Below, piece by piece: positions 1-5,335 of a stretch of 7,601 nt of DNA. A program made the position numbers and the translations under genes. The DNA comes from Nanobdellota archaeon (GTDB lineage Archaea; Nanobdellota; Nanobdellia; Pacearchaeales; UBA12030), in contig JACZVS010000022.1 of the NCBI GenBank assembly GCA_022572525.1, positions 1-7,601 on the forward strand, given 5' to 3'. Position 1 is the first letter of the stretch, and every line of letters begins with the position of its first letter. The notes beneath the pieces were generated by a model. It ran no database searches. It was given only the letters and a program-made list of their open reading frames with translations, and was not told the DNA's origin.

Positions 1-1
1 C

Positions 2-964
2 CATTTTGTAAAAGTTGCGGCCTTTATCGATAATCTCCTTGTAAGATTCTATGGCTTAAGGCCTTTTTATAATGTAAAAACCAGAGATGATCTTGTTGGA
101 CAATTAGTTGTTGCTCTTTCCCCCCACACAAGTGTTGGAGTTGTAGGCAGGATTGTTGGCTTTTCTTCGATACAGGCACTCTACGCACATCCATTGCTAC
201 ATGCTGCTTTGAGAAGGGATTGTGATGGAGATGAATGCGCTTTAATGTTGATTCTTGATTGCCTAATCAATTTCTCTCATCAGTTCTTGCCTGCTCATCG
301 AGGGTCAACACAAGATGCCCCACTCATTTTAAATGCAAGAATTAAAGCCACAGAAGTTGATGACATGGTTTTTGATATAGAATCTTGTAAGGAATACCCT
401 TTAGAGCTTTATACAAAGGCAGAGAAATTTGCATCTCCAAGAGAAATAAAAGTGCCACAGATTAGAGATTTACTTGGTGGAGAAGTTAAAGGCTTACAAT
501 ACACGCATGAGATAAGTAACATTAACATGGGAGTGACTTGTAGTGCTTATAAAAGAATAGAGACGATGAATGCTAAAGTCGCAAAACAAATGGAAGTTGC
601 AGAGAAGATAAGAGCGGTGGATGAAAATGATGTTGCAAGACTTATCATAGAAAGGCATTTTATCAGGGACATAAAGGGAAACATGAGGAAATTCAGCTCT
701 CAACAATTTAGGTGTAGTAAATGTAATACAAAATTTAGGAGACCTCCTTTAACAGGAAACTGCACAAATTGTGGAGGCAAAATCATTTTTACAGTTTCTG
801 AAGGGGGAATAGTGAAATATCTTGATTCAGCTCTGAATTTGGCAAAGAATTATGATGTTAGTGCCTATGTTAGGCAAAGCCTAGAGCTACTGAAAAGGAG
901 AATAGAGAGTGTTTTTGGTAGGGAAAAAGAAAAACAAGTTGCCTTGAAACAGTGGCTGGGATAG
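2..964 (+). CDS. polC: DNA polymerase D large subunit (DP2), C-terminal part, 5' end cut by window edge
   Basis: This is the C-terminal 320 residues of the catalytic large subunit of the archaeal replicative polymerase PolD, which acts with the DP1 exonuclease subunit. The frame is open from base 2, so the ATG at 194 is an internal methionine. Seen: HPLLHAALRR followed by the active-site block DCDGDE (bases about 218-235), whose aspartates correspond to the Mg-binding pair of DP2. A conserved RIRAVDENDVA segment follows, and then a zinc ribbon with two CxxC pairs (Cys codons at 713, 722, 761 and 770) set in FRCSKCNTKFRRPPL, a DP2 signature. The protein ends in QVALKQWLG (935-961), which fits a PIP box (Qxx-hydrophobic-xx-aromatic/hydrophobic) for the PCNA clamp. 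Odd: characterised Pyrococcus enzymes have Asn where the first Asp of DCDGDE stands, and Cys follows DGDE instead of Asp. The family call is nearly certain. The N-terminal domains lie outside the window. Confidence 0.96.
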   Translation, partial: HFVKVAAFIDNLLVRFYGLRPFYNVKTRDDLVGQLVVALSPHTSVGVVGRIVGFSSIQALYAHPLLHAALRRDCDGDECALMLILDCLINFSHQFLPAHRGSTQDAPLILNARIKATEVDDMVFDIESCKEYPLELYTKAEKFASPREIKVPQIRDLLGGEVKGLQYTHEISNINMGVTCSAYKRIETMNAKVAKQMEVAEKIRAVDENDVARLIIERHFIRDIKGNMRKFSSQQFRCSKCNTKFRRPPLTGNCTNCGGKIIFTVSEGGIVKYLDSALNLAKNYDVSAYVRQSLELLKRRIESVFGREKEKQVALKQWLG

Positions 965-991
965 GTAGATTTAAAAGCCTTTCCAGAAAAG

Positions 992-1000
992 CTTATAAAT
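992..1000 (+). promoter_or_regulatory. Upstream TATA-like element before the 30-residue gene
   Basis: CTTATAAAT preceded by the purine-rich AGAAAAG looks like an archaeal BRE/TATA pair. It would start transcription near base 1022 and give a longer leader, able to form an extra stem between 1035-1043 and 1057-1064 (8 bp with one bulged A). It may be an alternative or minor promoter. The element at 1018-1025 is the likelier main one. Confidence 0.4.
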
Positions 1001-1011
1001 ATTCCCTAAAC

Positions 1012-1025
1012 GAAAGGTTTATATA
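1012..1025 (+). promoter_or_regulatory. BRE/TATA promoter of the 30-residue basic protein gene
   Basis: GAAAGG followed by TTTATATA (1018-1025) is a good archaeal BRE plus TATA box. Initiation about 25 bases past the box centre falls near 1045-1050, giving a leader of roughly 85 bases before the ATG at 1132. The ten bases GAAAGGTTTA recur in the TyrRS promoter at 6618-6627, which supports these being real promoter elements. Confidence 0.65.
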
Positions 1026-1066
1026 CTACTCTATAGTTAAGATAGTAACAAAATTTATCTAACTCC

Positions 1067-1115
1067 TTGACTTTCTGCATTCAGTTGCAGAGTCAAAAGT
1101 TGAGGAATTAGTTCC
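1067..1115 (+). promoter_or_regulatory. Structured 5' leader with an 11-bp hairpin
   Basis: TTGACT (1067-1072) plus CTGCA (1075-1079) pairs with TGCAG (1086-1090) plus AGTCAA (1091-1096). This makes an 11-bp stem with a two-base bulge (1073-1074) and the six-base loop TTCAGT. A second small stem, GGAA (1104-1107) with TTCC (1112-1115), ends directly before the Shine-Dalgarno. CTCC at 1063-1066, just 5' of the main stem, could instead pair with GGAG of the Shine-Dalgarno (1116-1119) and close it off. The pairing is read directly from the sequence. A regulatory role is inference, and no known riboswitch class was recognised. Confidence 0.5.
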
Positions 1116-1123
1116 GGAGGTGA
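1116..1123 (+). promoter_or_regulatory. Consensus Shine-Dalgarno deciding the start at 1132
   Basis: GGAGGTGA is complementary to the 3' end of archaeal 16S rRNA and lies eight bases before the ATG. It is the only full-consensus ribosome binding site in front of a gene in this window; the other starts sit close behind TATA boxes with little or no leader. It selects the ATG at 1132 over an in-frame GTG at 1120, which lies inside the site itself. Confidence 0.85.
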
Positions 1124-1131
1124 ATTCGGAA

Positions 1132-1224
1132 ATGGCTATTAAGCGAAGAGCTAAAGCTAAGAGAACTGTTAAGAGAAAGACTCGAAAGAGAACTTCTCAA
1201 AGCACAAAACGAAGAAGGAAATAA
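1132..1224 (+). CDS. Tiny polybasic protein, 30 residues, nucleic-acid-binding type
   Basis: The frame starts MAIKRRAKAKR and ends STKRRRK. By count, 17 of 30 residues are Lys or Arg (8 K, 9 R), none is acidic, and the rest are mainly Thr, Ser and Ala. I do not recognise a named family. The composition resembles the Lys/Arg-rich tails of H1-like nucleoid proteins and, in size and charge, tiny ribosomal proteins such as eL41 or bTHX, so binding to DNA or rRNA is the natural inference. Evidence that it is a real gene: its own promoter, a full Shine-Dalgarno at correct spacing, and a hairpin plus T-run terminator 37 bases after the stop, all on the same strand. It forms a stand-alone unit between polD and a convergent transporter gene. 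Strong signals suggest high expression. It could alternatively be a structured RNA that also carries a short reading frame. Confidence 0.72.
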   Translation: MAIKRRAKAKRTVKRKTRKRTSQSTKRRRK

Positions 1225-1254
1225 CTTCTTCGTAACTCTTGAGCACTAGCTCAA
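1209..1254 (+). other. Two tandem hairpins at the end of the 30-residue gene; stop codon in the first loop
   Basis: ACGAAGAAG (1209-1217) pairs perfectly with CTTCTTCGT (1225-1233), 9 bp. The seven-base loop GAAATAA (1218-1224) consists of the last bases of the gene and its TAA stop. Five bases later, TTGAGC (1239-1244) pairs with GCTCAA (1249-1254) around the tetraloop ACTA. Together with the terminator stem they make three hairpins in about 75 bases. They may stabilise the mRNA 3' end, influence termination or be protein-binding sites; the role is inference. Confidence 0.6.
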
Positions 1255-1260
1255 AACCTT

Positions 1261-1291
1261 GGCCCGCATTTTATGTGGGCCTTTTTCTTTC
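1261..1291 (+). terminator. Hairpin plus T-run terminator of the small gene
   Basis: GGCCCGCA (1261-1268) pairs with TGTGGGCC (1274-1281) through eight pairs, one of them G-U, around a TTTTA loop. A run of nine T interrupted by one C follows at once (1282-1290). The layout resembles a bacterial intrinsic terminator; archaeal polymerases mainly need the T run. It abuts the stop of the convergent TctA-type gene (1292). On the minus strand the same stem has only a weak T run after it, so it mainly serves the plus strand. Confidence 0.75.
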
Positions 1292-2486
1292 TCACAATAA
1301 AAAGAAGATTATTACTGGTAAAATCAAACAGCCCATTAAATGCATCTTTCTAACCCCAAGAATACTCGCTATTATTCCTATTGCTGTTCCTGTTATCAAG
1401 ATTGGCAAAGAGTAGAAGCCCGATATAATAATAGATAGAACAACAATAAACAAGAGGATAAAGATTGAGAGTTTACCATAATCGAATTTGTATATTTTTC
1501 TAGCAAAGAGTTTTGCAAATGCAAGTGTGAGAAAGACTGAAAGCCCTCCAACAAACAACATCACTGCAAGCAGCAAGAGCAAATGGTTTAAGGTGAAAAA
1601 CTCTAGGAAGCTTCCCAATAGCAACCGCAACCCCATGTCTCGGTCTTGAGATTGCGTAAAGAGCAGTAAATCCTAGCCCCATTGTTATCGTTGAAATTGC
1701 TCCTAGTAGTATGAGGAACGCCTTTCTGTTAAGCTTTGTAAAACTACTTCCTATAACAGCTCCTTGTGATGCTCCTAAGCCAGGAAGAAAACTTACAAGG
1801 CTTCCTGAAATTATGCTTGCAAATAACGCATGGAAAGTTCCTTTCACCCTCTTTTCAACTTTAAAGTTTTGCTTTGGGATTTTGACCCTCTTGAGGAAAC
1901 TTATTGTTAAGAGTGATGATCCAAATAAGCCACTAAGCAAAGGGAAGAGGGGCTGCTTTATGACTGCTAAACTTAATGTAAAAATTCCAAGAATTCCAGA
2001 GAGCATGAAAAGAATGAAGGCAAACATCCTTTTATCATCTCGTAAAATTAGGAATGCAGATACTGCTATCAAGATGTAAGCCATGCTATTTTGGAATGCT
2101 GGATAGTATTTTGGCAGGAAGAGTAAATAGAGTGGAGAAATAAACAAAATTATAAAGATGCCGAAAAGACTTCCGATAACTGTTAATCTTATGGCCTCGT
2201 AGCCTTTGCCTTTAAGTAACATCTCATGACCTGGCAGAATACTTAAGGCAGTTTCTTCTTCCGGAACTCCAAGAAAAATTGCAGGAATAGTATCAAGAAA
2301 TGTATGCACAATTGCCATTGCAACAAGAAAGGATGCTATAATGATTGCCGGGAAATATTGCAAGAGGAAAGGAGCGCTTGCAAGAATTGCGACAGCGACC
2401 AAGTTGACATGAATTCCCGGAAAGAGTCCTGTGAGGATGCCCGCGAGAATGCCAATGATTGCTGCAACTAGAATTTCAAGGAACAT
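1292..2486 (-). pseudogene. TctA/DUF112-family membrane transporter, broken by a one-base frameshift
   Basis: A multi-pass, strongly hydrophobic protein related to the TctA permeases of tripartite tricarboxylate transporters and their archaeal single-protein relatives; substrate unknown. Seen: a Gly-rich segment, residues 12-28, with GLFPGIHVN, and its second-half counterpart at 228-246 with FLPGLGASQGAVIG. Such a repeated motif is typical of the family. The frame is intact to residue 293 (…AVAIGKL). One extra base in the GG at 1606-1607 (CC on the coding strand) then shifts it, giving a non-hydrophobic Cys-rich tail that ends at 1500. Removing one base restores LEFFTLNHLLLLL and further membrane segments to a stop at 1292, for a 397-residue protein of plausible family length. 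The downstream frame still looks fully coding, so the lesion is recent or a sequencing error. The start lies 8 bases after the transglutaminase-like gene, with no clear Shine-Dalgarno, which suggests co-transcription and coupling. Confidence 0.8.
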
Positions 2487-2494
2487 GAATTAAC

Positions 2495-3601
2495 TTAAGA
2501 GGCTATTTCAAGCGAAACTTTCCTATGATCTCCAATCTTTAAATCTATCTTTTCACTCTGCATACCCTCTACCATGACCCTGTATTCAGGCCCCTCTGCC
2601 CCTGCGACGAAAGTAACAGTCCCACTTTCATTTGTCTTCCTTCCTTCTAATTTCTTCCATCCGCCGTCATTCCAACCGAGAAGGGAAACATCATAATTTG
2701 TGACAACATCACCTTCTCTAAGGAGTGTGACTTCTATCTCTCCTGTTTGAACATACCTTTCTGTAACATCTATCTTACTCCTTCTTCCTTTCTGGCTACT
2801 CTTTACAGCATAAACTTTCCCCATATTCCTTTTCTTACTAGTAATTGAATTTTGATTAAACTCTGAGATTGCAGATCCATCTGCATAATTCCAACTCTCT
2901 TCAAACCAAGCCTCTATCCATGCATGGTTGTTAGAGATACTATCTCCTTCTTTCCCTACCCACCAAGGAATATAGACCATCCTTGTCGGAATTGATACAG
3001 CACGCATAGATAAAATTGCGAATGTACTCTGCTCTTCGCATCTACCATAACCTACCTCTAACATCTGACTTATACTTAAATCAATATCTCCCCACTTCTT
3101 GTCATTCTCACTAGTAAACTTATTCCACTTCTCAAGTTTCTCTCCCACTATTTCAGCTCTTTCTAGTTCTTCGTCAGACAACCCCTCTTCCAAAAATTTC
3201 CCGTGTAACCTATTGTACTCATTTCCGAGATCTCCTATAAATCTTACTTGGGTTGATGCCCACCTATTGATTTTTGTTGCTGCTTCTGAAATGTCTGTAA
3301 TCCCTGCTACTACTGGAGAAACCATTTCGTAAAGAATTTTTCTAGATCCTTTTTCATAAGGCTCTTCTGTACTCTTGAACGGGAGAATATATGATAGGAA
3401 TAAATCTTCTCTCACTTCTTTTCCCCAAGAAAACTCTTCTCGAGCTTTGTTTGCATAGTAAGAATTAGTATCCTGAGCCATTTCCACAGATTTTGCATTT
3501 TGAATACTCTCAACAATGCGATCTGATTCAATGTGGTGCCCACTTGTTGCCCCAACAACAAGAGCAGCAAGAGTTGGATAGATTAACCGTTTGAGGTTCA
3601 T
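2495..3601 (-). CDS. Secreted transglutaminase-like protein with C-terminal beta-sandwich domain
   Basis: 368 residues from the ATG at 3601. Residues 1-21 (Lys-Arg then a hydrophobic run) look like a signal peptide or anchor, so the protein probably acts outside the membrane. The transglutaminase-like core has Cys188 in GYGRCEEQS, His226 in NNHAWIEAW and Asp241 in NYADGSA, the expected Cys-His-Asp triad. Family members act as protein cross-linkers, proteases or amidases; the substrate is not evident. A charged, probably helical insertion (about 125-175) precedes the catalytic Cys. After about residue 285 a Gly/Val/Thr-rich region resembles a carboxypeptidase-regulatory or Ig-like beta-sandwich. 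A longer frame from 3658 exists, but a TATA box at 3623-3630 lies about 26 bases before the ATG at 3601, which favours the shorter, leaderless form and puts the signal peptide at the true N-terminus. It lies downstream of the propeller gene and 8 bases upstream of the TctA-type gene. Confidence 0.85.
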   Translation of the reverse strand: MNLKRLIYPTLAALVVGATSGHHIESDRIVESIQNAKSVEMAQDTNSYYANKAREEFSWGKEVREDLFLSYILPFKSTEEPYEKGSRKILYEMVSPVVAGITDISEAATKINRWASTQVRFIGDLGNEYNRLHGKFLEEGLSDEELERAEIVGEKLEKWNKFTSENDKKWGDIDLSISQMLEVGYGRCEEQSTFAILSMRAVSIPTRMVYIPWWVGKEGDSISNNHAWIEAWFEESWNYADGSAISEFNQNSITSKKRNMGKVYAVKSSQKGRRSKIDVTERYVQTGEIEVTLLREGDVVTNYDVSLLGWNDGGWKKLEGRKTNESGTVTFVAGAEGPEYRVMVEGMQSEKIDLKIGDHRKVSLEIAS

Positions 3602-3622
3602 GTTAAGAAAAGCTAATGAAAG

Positions 3623-3630
3623 TTTATAAA
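3623..3630 (-). promoter_or_regulatory. TATA box of the transglutaminase-like gene
   Basis: TTTATAAA, preceded on the minus strand by AAGAAAAT as a possible BRE, has its centre about 26 bases before the ATG at 3601. This predicts a leaderless or near-leaderless transcript and decides between the two possible starts. The element lies in the 72-base gap after the propeller gene, so the transglutaminase-TctA pair can be expressed independently. Confidence 0.65.
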
Positions 3631-3673
3631 ATTTTCTTGCAACTAAAACTTTGTACAAATATTGGGAAAGGAA

Positions 3674-4867
3674 TTACTTTTTCACAGAATTAAATTCATA
3701 ACCAACTAACCGATCGCCTCTTATTGCCCATGCCTCTCTCAATCCATCTCCATCAGTATCTCCTATTACTACTTGGCTTGTTGACGCCGCAAAATTACTT
3801 GATGTCCACGTATTTTCAATTTTTCCGTTAGAATATCCATATGCAAACACCTTTCCACCACTACCCCGACTAGATGTCAGGAGATTTAAGTTGCCATCTC
3901 CATTTACATCTCCGAATGTTGCTCCTCCGATTAATCTTCCTGCCGGCAATTTTGTGGTTAAACTTTCATTTATAATATACTCATTATCTTTTCCATCATG
4001 GGAAATAACATAAAACGAGTTTTCGGTTGTGCTTGGAACTACTAAATCTGTGTATCCATCTTTAATCCAATCACCAATTGCAAGACTGTGCCAAGAAGCG
4101 CTTGCGATGTCTCTACCACTGTCCCAAACAATTGGGAACTCCTTTCCACTTTGACTTTGCTCAAGTATGTACACTGCGGGAATTCCTTCACTACTGACAA
4201 CTATCTCTCCCAATTTGTCGTTATCGATGAATCCTGCCTGAATATTCTGAATATATCCTGAAGTGATGGTTGTGTGCCCTATTTCCCCCCAAGAATTATC
4301 TCCATTGCTTCCATACACAAATACTCTTCCGGAACTTCTATCTCCGAAAATCAATTCTTCTATTCCATCTCCATTAAAGTCTAAAGTAGCAAGGGAAGTT
4401 GTGTGGTTTCTAGGACTTTCCCAGACAATATTGTATTTGTTATTATCTCCTTCATACTTGATAACTAGAACTCTTCCTTCATTAATTCCATTAACTCCAA
4501 CAGCAATACCAGGATACTTACCGTCATCAAACTTACCTACCTGCAATCCCATAATATAGTCTCCCCCTAAATCTTTAGAGGTAAACACTTTTCTGAAACC
4601 TTCTTCAGTGTGTTTAAAAACATGAATCTTATATCTAGAACCAACTATAACCTCATCAATTCCATCTCCATCAGTATCTCCTATAGCAAGAATTCCTGCG
4701 CCTTGATATCCAGAAGGGGAAATCTCTTGATCGAAAATAACACTTGCCACCAACGGTTGAGCATCTTGAACTACTTTCTCTAAATCAGAAGGTGCTGGGA
4801 AAGCAGAATTAAGACCGCCTGCAGCAAGAATTCCTGCGACAACTGTTGTGATTTTATTCTTACCCAT
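3674..4867 (-). CDS. Secreted FG-GAP/VCBS seven-bladed beta-propeller protein
   Basis: 397 residues. The N-terminus MGKNKITTVVAGILAAGG followed by Ser/Ala/Pro-rich residues reads as a signal peptide. The rest is seven repeats about 50 residues apart, centred near residues 63, 111, 163, 212, 265, 319 and 369. Four carry clear FG-GAP calcium-loop motifs: GDTDGDGIDE, LDFNGDGIEE, GDVNGDGNLN and GDTDGDGLRE. The other three are degenerate (KFDDGKYPG, FIDNDKLGE, DWIKDGYTD). Seven units match the integrin-alpha-type propeller, so the whole protein is probably one closed propeller with four likely Ca sites. A surface adhesion or scaffold role is inference. No catalytic motif or C-terminal membrane anchor is visible. 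A TATA box at 4903-4910 and a short AGGT (4877-4880) nine bases before the ATG support this start. The neighbours are also envelope proteins. Confidence 0.88.
   Translation of the reverse strand: MGKNKITTVVAGILAAGGLNSAFPAPSDLEKVVQDAQPLVASVIFDQEISPSGYQGAGILAIGDTDGDGIDEVIVGSRYKIHVFKHTEEGFRKVFTSKDLGGDYIMGLQVGKFDDGKYPGIAVGVNGINEGRVLVIKYEGDNNKYNIVWESPRNHTTSLATLDFNGDGIEELIFGDRSSGRVFVYGSNGDNSWGEIGHTTITSGYIQNIQAGFIDNDKLGEIVVSSEGIPAVYILEQSQSGKEFPIVWDSGRDIASASWHSLAIGDWIKDGYTDLVVPSTTENSFYVISHDGKDNEYIINESLTTKLPAGRLIGGATFGDVNGDGNLNLLTSSRGSGGKVFAYGYSNGKIENTWTSSNFAASTSQVVIGDTDGDGLREAWAIRGDRLVGYEFNSVKK
3743..3766. repeat. 24-base direct repeat, copy in propeller blade 7
   Basis: These 24 bases are identical to 4661-4684. 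They encode the IGDTDGDG calcium loop of the last blade, while the other copy encodes the first. Identity at third codon positions suggests recent duplication or gene conversion between the terminal blades. Confidence 0.7.
4661..4684. repeat. 24-base direct repeat, copy in propeller blade 1
   Basis: Perfect partner of 3743-3766 in the same gene, covering the IGDTDGDG calcium loop of the first blade. The two blades are adjacent in a closed propeller, although they are 918 bases apart in the gene. Confidence 0.7.
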
Positions 4868-4902
4868 CTTAAAATTACCTATGATTCTATAGAAATAAAG
4901 TA

Positions 4903-4910
4903 TTTATAAA
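4903..4910 (-). promoter_or_regulatory. TATA box of the propeller gene
   Basis: TTTATAAA centred about 40 bases before the ATG at 4867 predicts initiation near 4881 and a leader of about 13 bases. That leader would carry the short Shine-Dalgarno-like AGGT at 4877-4880. It lies in the 78-base gap after the OB-fold gene. Confidence 0.65.
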
Positions 4911-4945
4911 TCCTCTGTTCCATTTTAACTATCAAGTGGTGGTTA

Positions 4946-5305
4946 TTAAGAAGCTCGCCTTTCCCTCATCTCATTTGCCTCTATCTGGAGCTTGCCCCTG
5001 AATTTACCAACTTTCCCGATTACTTCTACATGAGTCCCTTTTTCAAAGGAAAATTTTTCCTTTTGTTTAAACACAATAACATCTATTTTTTCTGTGCTAT
5101 CTTGAATTGAAAGAATGTAAAGGCCAGTAGTTTTCCTAACTCCAACAATCTCTCCGGAAATCTTTACATACTCATCAAAAAGCCTTTCATCTATCTCCTC
5201 TATTGAAATTAATTTCGGCTCGAGATTTTCTGAAAGAAAGAAAAGTAGGATTAACCCAAGGAGGGAAGTTATAAGAGAGATTTTTAATAGCAGGCGAGTT
5301 TGCAT
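4946..5305 (-). CDS. Small membrane-anchored OB-fold protein
   Basis: 119 residues. One hydrophobic segment (about 6-24, LLLKISLITSLLGLILLFF) follows a short Arg/Lys N-terminus. A single OB-fold domain then spans about 45-113 and resembles the tRNA-anticodon/helicase-type nucleic-acid-binding OB family. Seen: VKISGEIVGVRKTTGLYILSI, then IDVIVF, then GTHVEVIGKVGKFRGKLQIEA, i.e. the five-strand pattern with the usual Gly turns. Positive residues lie before the membrane segment and an acidic stretch (SENLEP) after it. The positive-inside rule therefore puts the OB domain outside the cytoplasm, or the segment is a cleaved signal peptide. Possible roles are binding nucleic acid or oligosaccharide at the surface; nothing in the sequence decides. 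It lies 30 bases after the glycosyltransferase with its own TATA box. Confidence 0.78.
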   Translation of the reverse strand: MQTRLLLKISLITSLLGLILLFFLSENLEPKLISIEEIDERLFDEYVKISGEIVGVRKTTGLYILSIQDSTEKIDVIVFKQKEKFSFEKGTHVEVIGKVGKFRGKLQIEANEMRERRAS

Positions 5306-5326
5306 GGAATTGAAAAGAAGAGGAAC

Positions 5327-5334
5327 TTATATTT
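5327..5334 (-). promoter_or_regulatory. TATA box of the OB-fold gene, touching the end of the glycosyltransferase gene
   Basis: AAATATAA centred about 26 bases before the ATG at 5305 predicts a leaderless transcript. It directly abuts the glycosyltransferase stop codon (5336-5338). The OB gene can therefore be read both from this site and by read-through from upstream. Confidence 0.5.
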
Positions 5335-5335
5335 C

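Noticed and set aside
194..196. ATG at 194 as the start of the first gene
   Set aside because: The frame is open upstream to base 2 and the upstream translation (VVALSPHTSVGVVGRIVGF) is conserved DP2 sequence, so this is an internal Met.
1120..1134. GTG at 1120 as the start of the 30-residue gene
   Set aside because: It lies within the Shine-Dalgarno itself and would have no ribosome binding site; the ATG at 1132 has ideal spacing.
1261..1281. Palindromic stem as a mobile-element end or attachment site
   Set aside because: A T run follows directly after a short gene, which is terminator geometry; no transposase, integrase, target duplication or second copy is present.
1600..1612. Programmed ribosomal frameshift in the TctA-type gene
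   Set aside because: AAG CTT CCT AGA gives no good re-pairing for +1 or -1 slippage, there is no slow or stop codon at the site, and no stimulatory stem is apparent. A mutation or sequencing error is simpler.
1711..2079. Plus-strand 122-residue frame inside the transporter gene
   Set aside because: It is the reverse complement of a clearly coding membrane protein, has no promoter or ribosome binding site, and resembles no protein I know. The other frames opposite real genes (494-706, 3099-3332, 4263-4559, 5571-5813, 6323-6550 and 7192-7440) are shadows for the same reason.
3063..3225. Insertion in the transglutaminase-like protein as an inserted foreign domain or intein
   Set aside because: The charged helical segment (residues about 125-175) has no intein splice-site residues or recognisable domain, and the frame and base use look like the rest of the gene.
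3602..3658. Longer transglutaminase-like start at 3658
   Set aside because: It adds 19 residues before an evident signal peptide, and the TATA box at 3623-3630 lies inside that extension, which points to the ATG at 3601.
3674..4867. Repeats in the propeller gene as a CRISPR-like or tandem DNA array
   Set aside because: The periodicity is at protein level (about 50 residues per blade) in an intact frame, and the repeats diverge at DNA level except between blades 1 and 7.
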